A stretch of DNA of 23,480 nucleotides from Pelagophyceae sp. CCMP2097. Taxonomy: Eukaryota; Sar; Pelagophyceae. The notes beneath the pieces are model-generated. The model searched no databases and had not been told where the DNA came from. It saw only the letters and a list, made by a program, of their open reading frames with translations. Shown one piece after another: positions 1 to 7,974 of this stretch. Location of the stretch: assembly GCA_026770575.1 (NCBI GenBank), contig MU657189.1, forward strand, positions 363,881 to 387,360. The letters are read 5' to 3'. Made by a program: the position numbers and the translations under genes. Position 1 is the first letter of the stretch, and every line of letters starts with the position of its first letter.

Positions 1-593
1 CCTCGCTTGCGAGTGCGTTCGTTGCTTGTACTCAAAGGTATTAGGTCTACTGCGTCTACTAACAGCGTGTATAAAAAAGGTTTTACACGAGGTCGCCGGT
101 TCGAGCCCGGCTTTGCGTATAAAAAAAATCGGAAAAATGTCAGCAAGTGAAATGAATGTACGCCAGTTCAAATCGGGGTCTGGGTACCGAAACCCTCAAT
201 AAAAATGGGATGTGCTTATATACACTTTTCTTAACTGGCTCCTGGCACTGGGACCGGAATTCCCTTTTGCCAGGGCAAACGTCAGTGACAGACGGTGTCT
301 TTATTTCATGTCAACAGCCGCCTCTTGGTGTTCAGTCTCGGCTGCCTCTTGGATCAAGTGGTTTTCTCACCCCCATGCCCGGGCATACGTCAGTGACAGA
401 TGGTGTCATATTTTCATGTCAACAGCCGCCCCTCGATGTCCAGTCTCGGCTGCTTTCTTGGGTCAGGTGGTTTTTCACCCCTTCAAAAATCGTCCGACGT
501 GTCGTCTCGCGCTGTGGTCGTGCCAGTGCACTCGGTTACGGTCCAGTTCCCGTCTGAACCATTGTGACATCACCTTCAGAGAGACGTTTCGTT
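1..593. repeat. Tandem repeat, copy 1 (tRNA-like B-box repeat plus two 108-bp subunits)
   Basis: This stretch recurs with roughly 90% identity from 594 onward, starting with the same CCTCGCTTGCGAGTGCGTTC. It holds a tRNA T-arm-like hairpin (GCCGG-TTCGAGC-CCGGC, about 91-107) and a second, weaker B-box-like site (GTTCAAATC, about 165). Read antisense, the T-arm-like part gives AGLEPATSC, a string often produced when proteins are called across tRNA genes. Distal to this are two tandem ~108-bp subunits (about 269-376 and 377-484), each with ACGTCAGTGACAGA. No 5' acceptor or D-arm partner could be paired, so I read it as a tRNA-derived SINE-like or satellite unit rather than a working tRNA. The left edge of the window may cut it. 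Confidence 0.75.
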
Positions 594-980
594 CCCTCGC
601 TTGCGAGTGCGTTCGTTGCGTGTGCTCAAAGGTATTAGGTCTACTGCGTCTACTAACAGCGTGTGTAAAAATGGTTTTACACGAGGTCGCCGGTTCGAGC
701 CCGGCTTTGCGTATTAAAAAATTCGGAAAAATGTCAGCAAGTGAAATGAATGTACGCCGGTTCAAATCCGGGTCTGGGTACCAAAAACCTCAATAGGAAT
801 TGGATGTGTTTATATACACTTTTCTTAACTGGCTCCTGGCACTGGGACCGGAATTCCCTTTTGCCAGGGCATACGTCAGTGACAGATGGTGTCATATTTT
901 CATGTCAACAGCCGCCCCTCGCTGTGCAGTCTCGGCTGCTTTCTTGGATCAGGTGGTTTTTCACTCCATGCCCCACACAT
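594..980. repeat. Tandem repeat, copy 2 (one 108-bp subunit)
   Basis: Second head-to-tail copy of the preceding unit. It keeps the T-arm-like GGTTCGAGCCCGG (about 690), and the second B-box-like site is better preserved here (CCGGTTCAAATCCGGG, about 759). It carries only one 108-bp subunit (about 868-968) where copy 1 has two, so subunit number varies between neighbouring copies. An 8-bp hairpin, GTGTAAAA/TTTTACAC, lies just before the T-arm-like part (about 663-682). Confidence 0.75.
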
Positions 981-1087
981 GAACATCAACTTGAACTTGA
1001 ACACGAATATCCCAAAAAGTTCTGGATGTTCCTTCCGAAACAGACTCGGAACTCTTTCGGTGTTCTTTGAGAGTGAACGCCGGCCGT

Positions 1088-1335
1088 GCAGTGATAAGGA
1101 GCCGTGAGAGTGGCTTGAAATCCTTCTATACCATAGGACCGCGTCCGAGTCCTCGTTGGACACGATCCCTCCGCCAGGTATATACTCGGCGTCTCTTTCC
1201 TGCGGAAACCTAAGAAGGACTCCTTATCACTGCTCGTCGACGCCATACTCAGCCCCACCCTGCTCCGCTCGTCCATGACACGCGTCGATACGTGAATATT
1301 CTTCCCCCCAAAGGAAAAAAAACGAACTACACCCT
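1088..1335 (-). repeat. Dispersed repeat family, inverted copy
   Basis: Read on the minus strand, 1217-1335 matches 23184-23275: a GTTCGTTTTTT run, CCTTTGGGGGG, then GACGCGTGTC-TGGACGAGC and GATAAGGAG. The GCAGTGATAAGGAG motif at 1088-1101 is repeated inverted at 1217-1230, so the left part can fold back. No convincing open frame was seen. The gap to the next gene (1336-1510) shows nothing I recognise. Confidence 0.6.
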
Positions 1336-1511
1336 CGACGCCATCGCACCCCAACCATGGCGCTCCCGACAACGCGACCAAAGAGCCAGAGTGATTAGCT
1401 CCCTTCCTTTCACGAGGGGGTCGCGCGACATCTGTCGCGAGAACGACCCTCGCCGGCATGGCATCTGAGCCATCTCGCTCGGGTGACTGACTTTGTCACC
1501 GCGAAGGCAGA

Positions 1512-1560
1512 TATACCCTATTGGGCCAGCCAGCCCCACCCAGGGTGGATATTAAGCAAG
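1512..1560 (+). repeat. Short dispersed repeat, inverted partner at 7721-7769
   Basis: The sequence TATACCCTATTGG.CCAGCC...CCCACCC.G.GTGGAT recurs in inverted orientation at 7721-7769 with about 80% identity over roughly 45 bases. The two could be ends of one large element or two independent copies of a small repeat; the window does not decide. Confidence 0.5.
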
Positions 1561-1592
1561 CAACCCAGCCGTGGCTTCCTGCGGGAGCCTGA

Positions 1593-1965
1593 ATGGAGCG
1601 CTGCCGCGCGTTTGAGCAGCGCGACCTGCTCACGCCCATCCTCCGGCTGGTGTCCTCGCCGAACGGCCTCCTCGTCACGAAGCACGTCGCTCGCGACGCG
1701 CGCGCCATGGCGCTGGCCTTGCGTAAGCTCGTCTGGATTGACCAGATTTTGAAGGGCACTGCGATCCTCAAGGGGCACCAGCATCGAATGCTGCGCGTTC
1801 TCGCCCGAAAGTAAGCGCACCGCGACGGCGAGCGGCAACACGGAGCGGCTCTGGGACGCCGAGACGGTCGCGCTGCTGCTGACGCTCGAGGGGCACACCC
1901 ATAACGTCACGAGCTGCGCGTTCTCGCCCGAAAGAAAACGCCGCGCAGCGGCCACCCGTTACTAA
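1593..1965 (+). pseudogene. WD40-repeat gene, 5' fragment with frame break
   Basis: From ATG 1593 an open frame reads MERCRAFEQRDLLTPI... for about 60 unrecognised residues and then enters a WD40 blade (AILKGHQHRM). At about 1790 the frame breaks. One base later the blade resumes as CAFSPESKRTATASGNTERL, then WDAETVALLLTLEGHTHN and VTSCAFSPERKRRAAATRY, ending at TAA 1963-1965. WD40 blades form beta-propeller scaffolds for protein binding. The blade register is clear from GH, CAFSP, TAS and LWD. The sequence then stops in mid-blade, and blades resume only at about 2707, beyond an inserted element. I read this as the decayed 5' part of one WD40 gene; a sequencing indel is the alternative for the frame break. 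Confidence 0.65.
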
Positions 1966-2148
1966 TGCTGATCTGTTTCGCTGTGACTTCAACCGCAATA
2001 AATTTTTCGTAGCCGCAGTTTCTAACAATTTCACCATTTTTAAATAATTGGCTGGTTCTGAGAGCGTCTATTCAAAATATTTTGACAACGGCTGTGAAAA
2101 ATGTCAAATTCAAAAACGGCTACCCCGACTCCGCAGAAAAAACAGCTA
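1966..2148. other. AT-rich spacer inside the broken WD40 gene
   Basis: This stretch is much richer in A and T than the WD40 coding on either side and has no blade motif or sizeable open frame. It is either part of an older insertion or intron sequence. Nothing more specific can be supported. Confidence 0.4.
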
Positions 2149-2700
2149 CAAGGGGTATCGGCGATAAAGCCGATCTCAATGGGCGCAAGTTTGTGCCTCC
2201 CAGAGGCCGCCTGCGGGGGTGGGCGTGGTCGCTATGGGCCTCCCTGCCCCCCGGGGTGTCCGTGACATGATCAGCCTCGAGGAGGGCGCCTTGCAAGGGC
2301 GTGAACAAGCGTTTTCCCCAATATTTTGGACTTGATAAAATCTTTATTTGCCTCCTTACCTTGATTTTGAACTGATTTTGCCTCCGTATTGCGAAGGTTC
2401 GGGCCCGGCTGTCCATCGCAGGACCGCCCGGATAAAAAAACTGGCTATGTGACGGGGCGGGTCCATACGTACTGGGGTGGTATTTGACTTGTCCCGTACG
2501 AGTGCCGCGAGTGGCGCTTCAGACGAGCCAAAACAGACGTTCTGATTTTTAGTTTGGACGTTTTTAACAAAAGATTTTTTTGGGCCATGGCATTGCCGGA
2601 CTCAGCGCGACGTCCTCTATGACTTCCAACAGGGCCAAACTCCAACCGACGAAAACTCCGATGGACAGAAAGTCCTCAGCGTCATTAGCGATACCCCTTG
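2149..2700. mobile_element. 552-bp TIR element (MITE-like), copy 1, TA-flanked
   Basis: The element starts CAAGGGGTATCG and ends CGATACCCCTTG, a 12-bp perfect terminal inverted repeat, with TA on both outer sides. A related copy lies at 8759-9319, colinear over its whole length at roughly 75% identity (shared blocks include GGGCGCCTTGCAAGGGCGTG, TTATTTGCCTCCTT and GCCGCGAGTGGCGCTTCAGA). No transposase frame is present, so it fits a non-autonomous DNA transposon. TA target duplications are typical of Tc1/mariner-like families, but the superfamily is not proven. It ends a few bases before the WD40 frame resumes. Confidence 0.8.
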
Positions 2701-2706
2701 TACCCC

Positions 2707-3095
2707 CGCTGAGATGGGCGCGCTGCTGGTGACGCTGCAGGGGCGCACCGACTACGTTTCGACCTGCGCGTTCTCGCCCGATGGCACGCGCATCGTGACG
2801 GCGAGCAACGACAGGACGGCGCAGCTCTGGGGCGCTGAGATGGGCGCTGCTGGTGACGCTGCAGGGGCACACCGGCCCCGTCTACAGCTGTGCTTTATCG
2901 CCCGACGGCAACCGCGTCGTGACGGCGAGCAACGACACGACGGCGCGGCTCTGGAACGCTGAGACGGGCGCGCTACTGCTGACGCTCGAGGGGCACGACA
3001 AAGGTATCATTAGCTGCGCGTTCTCGCCCGACAACAAGCGCGTCGTGACGGCGAGCGCCGACAAGAAGGCTCGGCTCTGGAACGACGCGCTCTAA
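2707..3095 (+). pseudogene. WD40-repeat gene, 3' part, three blades with one 2-bp frame break
   Basis: Three WD40 blades follow one another: LLVTLQGRTDYVSTCAFSPD...RTAQLW, LLVTLQGHTGPVYSCALSPD...TTARLW and LLLTLEGHDKGIISCAFSPD...KKARLW, ending NDAL and TAA (3093-3095). Blade 1 and blade 2 are in different frames. The join reads ATGGGCGCTGCTGG where the matching start of blade 1 reads ATGGGCGCGCTGCTGG, so two bases (GC) are missing at about 2845. Without this slip the reading is continuous. Either the gene is dead or the consensus lost one GC in a GC run. No start codon fits; the segment continues the fragment at 1593-1965 across the inserted element. Confidence 0.75.
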
Positions 3096-3721
3096 CTTCG
3101 AGTCTGGGCGGTGCAAGCCGGCCGCGGGGCCGCCGGCCGCTCCTTGGAGCCCTCGCCTGAGTTTCTGACCCAAACTGAAAATTAACGACTCGGCCTCGAC
3201 GGCGGGACTGTCGCTGTGGTCCTCGAGCAGGGGCGCTCTCCGACGGCGGCCGTCGAGACGTGCGCATAGGGAGCGCGGGCCTCGCATCCTCTGGCAGCCC
3301 GATCGTTTGCGCCTCTCTCGAGATCGGGGCCTGTCACTTCCCGTGTGTATGCACTTCGGCGCCTCTGAGGCGAAGGGACGCTCGTCTGCGCGACGAGGGA
3401 GTCTTCCCTGCAGAGCACCCAAACTCCCTTTCCATCCAACGTGGGCAACAAAGGGGGGTCCTTGGCAGCCTCGGCTCGTGTCCCCGACGGCGGGCCTCGG
3501 GAGCACGCGTGCTTCCTCCCGTCGATGGCTCCGATTCAAGGACCGTGGATCAAAGTGACGACGTGGGCGTGCCTTTGCGCACTCGACACGCGCGCCGGGT
3601 CCAGAAGTGAGCGCCTCTGCGCGGGGTTTGTCCGATGACCCCGGATTATCTCTCGCGATGACCCCGGCTCGGGTTGGTTCGATGACCAAGATTATTATAG
3701 TATGACGAGGTCGACTGGCGT
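3096..3721. other. Intergenic region between convergent genes
   Basis: This lies between the 3' end of the WD40 gene (plus) and the 3' end of the membrane-protein gene (minus). Open frames of 80-250 codons cross it on both strands, but they show no domain, no repeated conservation and no splice-consistent neighbours, and GC-rich DNA gives such frames by chance. The motif CGATGACC occurs three times at 23-24 bp spacing (3633, 3656, 3680). Nothing else is recognised. Confidence 0.5.
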
Positions 3722-5773
3722 TCATTCGAGGACCACGTCCAAGGCGTTGACCGGCGTCGCGTCGCCGTCGACCGGCGTCGCTTCGTGTTTCGCGACGCGG
3801 TGGCGGCCAAAGTCGAAGTGCGTCTTCGAAACGTCGGCGAGAACAGCGATGCTCGCGACGGGGTGGCTCGCCGCGCGAGCGCGGGACGCCTTCCCGAGAC
3901 CTTTGACGGATGCGGCCTCGCCGGCGGCCTCGATGTCTTGATTCTTGCCTTCTTCGCCTTTCGGCGTCTTGCCGTGTTCGCCGTTCGGCGTTGCCGACTT
4001 TTCGCCGGCGGCGTTGTTACCGCATGGCCGTTGGAGCAACATTTTCGTCGGCTCAAAAGTGCCGTAGAACATGGACAATGCAAACAAAGCAAAGTCCACC
4101 GAGGCGTAGGGCCTTTTGAGGCCGAGCGAGACTAGGGCGAGGAGGAGCATGGTCCCGTTCACGAAAAGCGAGTAGGTATGCTCCGACGCGCGCCCCGAGT
4201 CGAACTCGAGGCCGAAGCGCTTGCGTTGGAATTCCCGGAATAAAAAGTAGGCCGAGAAGAAGGAAGATAGGCCGTCGACGGCCTAAGCGGGTTTGTCTGT
4301 TTTGGCACGCTTCCAACGCTTCTTTCGAATTCGCAAAGACGCGATTCGCGCCGCGGTTTCTTCAGGCCGTCTCGAGGCCGTCTCGGGTCCGTCTCGAAGA
4401 CCTCACGAGGCCGCCTCGAGGCAAAAAGCGGCCGTCTCCGGCGGCCGTCTCGAGGGCCCGTCTCAAAGGGCCCGTCAAGAGGAGGCGTCTCTTCGGGTCT
4501 TGCCTCGATCAGCCGTCTCTCTGCGCCCGTGATGCCCGGTTTCCAACGGCGCTCCTCGCAGAGGCGCCGTTTTCGCCTTGCAGAGGCGGGCGGAGGGCGG
4601 ATCAAGACCGTCTGAAGGGCCGCCTTTTCCCTCGGGGGCCGTCTCTTCGGTCGTTTTGACATCTTCTCTTCGGGCCATCTCTTTTGCCGGCAAGGCGTAT
4701 TCGAGAGTCCTGCCCCGAAAGGATCATCTGTTTCGAGGCATTCTCCGGGCCCCGGCGACGGGCCGTCTTCAATACGTCTCGGGGTCACGCCCGTATACAA
4801 GTCATCCTGAGGTCATCCTGCCGCCGTCTCAAAGACCGTATTGAAACCATATAGAGGCCGGCGCAAGGACCGTTTCGAGACTGCCTTGGGGCGTCTGTCT
4901 CTTCGGACCCGGACCGTCTTATTCGTGACGCGGCTATTGCACGTTCCAGAGGTGTCCTAAGTAGAAAAGTGCAAAGTGCCACTCCATCCCGAAGCCTTGA
5001 GCCTCGGCGCCGAGGACGACGAGCATGCACGAGATGTAATACCTAGAGGGTTTCCCATAGGGTTTCCTAGACTCGGAGGGTTTCCTATAAAGTCTTGACC
5101 CCTGGCCCAAAAGAGCGACTTACAAGTGCTGCCCTAATAACAGCTTGCCCGCGAGGGACTCCATGCTTCGGTCGCGGGCGTTCTCCACGAGCACCTCGCC
5201 GAAGGGGTGCGAGTGAGGTTTCGGCCTTCTAGGCTTCGACTTCACCGGCAGACCCCGCATCCCTCGAAGCGTGTCGTCCATGCCCGAGGCGAGGCCGGAG
5301 AGGGACGAGTCCAAGTTTTTTTTGAGCGAGTGGAAAGAACTGTCCAAACCGCACTTTAAAGCGTGGAAGGAAGAATCCATGGTAATGGCCGCGCCTCGGA
5401 GGGAAGAGTCGAGACCCTGGGCCATGCCCCGCAGCGAAGCGTCCATCACGTCGTCGTACCTGCGTAGAGTGTGCGGGGGACGCCTGCGTCTTCTCGGAAC
5501 GCGAAGCGCCGCGGCGGCCTTTTACGCACCTGAGGGGCGACAGCTGCTCAGAGACAACGACACAAACTCGCTGCAGCGCCGACGCCCAGGCCAGCGCGTT
5601 GCCGGCAACCTAATTCTGCGAGTGAGGCCGGTTGGACGGTTTCGAGGGGGACGCCGCGAATATACGAGGGCGTTCTTGGACGCGCTGCAGGCGAACACCG
5701 TAGCGGATGCGGCCGCCGCCCCCCAGAGCACAATCTGCGTCGCCGAATCGTCGAAGCGGCCAAAGGTGATCAT
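3722..5773 (-). CDS. Four-exon gene: multi-pass membrane protein with six 11-residue repeats
   Basis: Exons on the minus strand: 5773-5610, 5459-5124, 5042-4943 and 4282-3722, giving 386 residues. Introns 2 (5043-5123, donor GTAAGT, acceptor CTAG) and 3 (4283-4942, acceptor TTAG) join in phase and produce one continuous reading. The exon 1 donor (GTTGCC) is weaker and chosen because it fits the phase. Exon 1 starts MITFGRFDD and has a hydrophobic helix (about residues 14-31). Exon 2 carries six 11-residue repeats (60-125) and then a basic, proline-rich stretch. Exons 3-4 give four or five further hydrophobic segments (about 168-290: YYISCMLVVLG, WHFALFYLGHLW, LSSFFSAYFLF, TMLLLALVSLGL, DFALFALSMFYG). 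The C-terminal ~90 residues are hydrophilic and rich in G, E and K. I do not recognise the family; a membrane role is inferred from hydrophobicity only. Confidence 0.65.
4283..4942 (-). repeat. Intron 3 minisatellite (GCCGTCTCGA-type units)
   Basis: This 660-bp intron is filled with degenerate ~11-13 bp units around GGCCGTCTCGAG (written on the plus strand), densest at 4365-4660 and thinning to about 4915. Variants include GGCCGTCTCGGG, GGCCGCCTCGAG and GGGCCCGTCTCAAA. Frames of up to 213 codons run through it on either strand but consist only of the repeat. Its unit differs from that in the introns of the large plus-strand gene. Confidence 0.75.
5043..5123 (-). other. Intron 2 with short GGGTTTCCTA repeats
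   Basis: An 81-bp intron with GTAAGT donor and CTCTAG acceptor. Plus-strand bases 5046-5090 contain three degenerate copies of GGGTTTCCTA. This is a small version of the repeat-filled introns seen elsewhere in the window. Confidence 0.7.
5249..5446 (-). other. Six tandem 33-bp coding repeats (11-residue hendecads)
   Basis: Within exon 2 the protein reads as exact 11-residue units: MDASLRGMAQG, LDSSLRGAAIT, MDSSFHALKCG, LDSSFHSLKKN, LDSSLSGLASG, MDDTLRGMRGL. Hydrophobic residues sit at positions 1, 5 and 8 and Asp at position 2, with no gaps between units. This spacing is that of an 11-residue (hendecad) amphipathic helix or coiled coil, lying next to a predicted transmembrane segment. Confidence 0.85.
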
Positions 5774-5919
5774 CGCAGAGGCCGCCCGGGTGGCGCTTTG
5801 CTGTCAGCGCCCCGACGGTTCCGAGACTCGCCCCGACGATTCCGAAACTCGCTTCAGAGATTGTCGCTGAAAATAAACTTCAAGTTAATCCGTCAAAGAG
5901 CATTTATGTAATGCGTTTT

Positions 5920-6060
5920 AAATATTTGAACGATTTTTGATTGCATTTGCATCGTCGTTAAACAGAGTGAAGGGGGAAAAAGTCCAAGCCAAATATTTGA
6001 ACGATTTTTGATTGCATTTGCATTATCGTTAAACAGAGTTTGAGGAAAAAAAGTCCAACA
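5920..6060. repeat. 71-bp direct tandem repeat, two copies
   Basis: AAATATTTGAACGATTTTTG begins at 5920 and again at 5991; each copy continues through GCATTTGCAT..TCGTTAAACAGAGT and AAAAAGTCCAA. The pair differs at only a few positions. It is AT-rich and lies upstream of the minus-strand gene's first exon, about 150 bp from its start codon, so it could be promoter-proximal; no core promoter motif is evident. Confidence 0.8.
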
Positions 6061-6075
6061 CCATAACAGATTGCT

Positions 6076-7034
6076 TACTGGACGGCCACGCCACTTTGCC
6101 GGTCAAGGGGCCTCGGCAAAAAAAAACGCGAATCTGCGGTTCCGCATACCGGACCGGCAAATCTTAACGGCATTTATGGACTTTTCTTAAAATTTCAAAT
6201 CAATTTGGCCGCGCAGGCCTTTCCGGCGCCCACGACCTTTTGGAGTGGATATGCGGTCGACTGCAAGGCGGTGGCTCTTTACTGGCAGCGACGTGTCCTC
6301 GTCTTCAACGCGTGCAGCGACGTTGTGACGGTGTACACTCCTTGGAATGCCAAGCCCGGCAGCTACTTAGTGAAGGCCCACGACTTGACCCCGCGGGGCG
6401 GACCGCACCAGACCGAGCCAAACAACTACTTCGACCCGGCGACGTGCATTGGCGTCATCTTCGACGTGAACCACTACGGCGCGTGGTTTCCGTAGACGAG
6501 CCACCGTCCGCGCCGCGTCGCCGGCCTCGGTGAGGCCGGCGTCGGACGACTCCGCGCCGCTCGCGGCGCAGCGACGACGCCACAGGACTACCACCGACGT
6601 CGCCGCCCTTCAGCCTGCTGCGCTCGCCGCCCATACCGTGGCCGACCCTCGACGGCACACGACGTCCCTGTTGCTTCCTTAAAATACAGCCAACACGAAC
6701 AACCACTAGGAATCCTAGTCAGTGCTAGTCAGGGAGGGCACCGGTTCGGACAACCATGCCTTTATCGAAGTGGCACCACTATAGAGCGGGTCGTCGACTG
6801 TGACAGCTCGACGGCCCAAGAAGGGTCCCCTCCCAATCTCAATCTGTGCAAACGCTTTTTCCAAGGCCCTGAAAACTTCGCGACGCGCCTGAAAATTTCG
6901 CGGCGGCGGTTGCTGGAGTGCGCGATCGGGCACCGGCATTTGCGGACTTTTTAATATTTGCCGGATTTTCATTTGGACTTGGCTGATTGGCCATGGAATT
7001 TGGCCCAACGGCAAAGTGGCGTGGCCGTCCAGTA
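6076..7034. mobile_element. 959-bp element with 26-bp perfect terminal inverted repeats
   Basis: Bases 6076-6101 (TACTGGACGGCCACGCCACT, then six more) reappear exactly as the reverse complement at 7009-7034. No flanking target duplication is visible. The interior contains one GC-rich open stretch (6217-6495) but nothing resembling a transposase, so it is a non-autonomous DNA element or one that has captured a host exon. Confidence 0.7.
6217..6495 (+). pseudogene. Exon-like open stretch inside the TIR element, unknown
   Basis: After the acceptor-like GCCGCGCAG the frame reads AFPAPTTFWSGYAVDCKAVA, then about 70 residues ending NHYGAWFP and TAG at 6493-6495. It has no ATG in frame; base composition and residue use look protein-like (WSGYAVDC, VYTPWNAKPGSY, CIGVIFDVNHYG). 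I do not recognise the family. It may be a 3' terminal exon of a captured host gene or a remnant of the element's own gene. A donor exon was not found upstream. Confidence 0.35.
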
Positions 7035-7733
7035 CTTAAGGAAGCGTTTTTTAAGAATGTTGGCTGCCCGGGCCGCGGTGTTGCGCTCCTTAATTCGCTG
7101 GGAGGTTAATGCATCTCTTGATCGCCTGAAGTTTGGGGCGTAGAATCGCGTGGCGAGCTTAATTTTTTCATTCGGCCGCGTCTACATGTAGGCCATTTTG
7201 AGGTCGGCATCACTTCAGAGGTGGCGCCCACGAAGAAACTGACTAGCCAGGCGGATCCGCAGTCGAAAACTGTGTCGAGGTTGCATAAAAATCCCCAGTC
7301 GTTGCCCCCTCTCCGCCGCATGCGGTGTCGTCGAAAGGTGTTATTATTGAAAACGACGTACATTTTAGCTTTTTGTTTTCCTCTTCTGAAAAGGGGCAAA
7401 TCGACGGATTCGGGGAGATCAGGTCCTGATCGCCTCGAATCCGTCGATTTGCCCCTTCTCCGACGTCAGGAAACAAATTTTCAATATCACTCTAAGGATA
7501 AGATTTATTAAGTTCCCGTTTTAGCTTGTTTTCGCAAGCCTTTGAGATTCCGCGTCTTCTGCAGCCCCAAGTCGGACGCCGGAGACGCAGCCGCTTTGGC
7601 AGGGCCCAGCCCTGCCCCAGACCCGCCCTATAAGCCCCCAAACACGCTCGGAGGGGGCCCCGGTGGTGCGCAATGGCGAAAGGCCCTGGATCGTTGCAAC
7701 TGCCAACATTCTTTTAAAAAAACGCTCTCTTAA
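7035..7733. mobile_element. Candidate inverted-repeat element abutting the previous one
   Basis: Bases 7035-7064 (CTTAAGGAAGCGTTTTTTAA, GAATGTTGGCTG) recur inverted at 7699-7733 with a few changes, the ends both being CTTAAG. The left end begins exactly where the 959-bp element stops, and the right end abuts the short repeat at 7734-7769. The interior holds the palindrome at 7391-7457 and no credible gene. Confidence 0.5.
7391..7457. repeat. 67-bp near-perfect palindrome
   Basis: Arms of about 33 bp (AAGGGGCAAATCGACGGATT, CG...GATCAGG) are reverse complements except for two or three positions near the middle, with essentially no spacer. Weaker complementarity continues outward (TTTGTTTCCT on each side). 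It could extrude as a cruciform, or form a long hairpin in RNA. The bases between 7065 and 7390 show nothing else recognisable. Confidence 0.85.
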
Positions 7734-7769
7734 GATCCACTCTGGGTGGGGCTGGTCCACTAGGGTATA
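7721..7769 (-). repeat. Inverted partner of the repeat at 1512-1560
   Basis: Reverse complement of the 1512-1560 sequence at about 80% identity, ending TAGGGTATA. See that entry for alternatives. Confidence 0.5.
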
Positions 7770-7974
7770 ACCGGCTAATCGGTTCCAAAGTCAGGCTCCC
7801 GGTCCAAAAGGCCCGGGTGCCATGCCTGCGGGAGTGGCTTGTGCGCTTTGCGCTTGACCCCCTCATGCAAGTACGGGCAGCTAGACACTTTGGCTCTTTG
7901 GTCGTGTTCGTCGGGGTAGCCTTATGGGGGGCGGTGGCGTCAGTGGCTCAATTGGGCTCATTCGGGATGTGGAT

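Noticed and set aside
91..107. A complete tRNA gene at the T-arm-like sequence
   Set aside because: No matching 5' acceptor strand, D arm or valid anticodon loop (no T at position 33) could be paired upstream in either copy.
475..765. Minus-strand frame with AGLEPATSC
   Set aside because: This string is typical of false proteins read across a tRNA T arm; here it comes from the B-box repeat.
3260..3610. 116-codon plus-strand frame after the WD40 gene
   Set aside because: No domain, no start context, and similar frames are open on the other strand; chance in GC-rich DNA.
2973..3725. 250-codon minus-strand frame
   Set aside because: It overlaps the WD40 blades antisense and then unrecognised DNA; no domain or splice-consistent neighbours.
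1512..7769. A single 6.3-kb transposon bounded by the inverted pair at 1512 and 7721
   Set aside because: Identity is only about 80% over roughly 45 bases, with no target duplication and no transposase between; two separate repeat copies are as likely.
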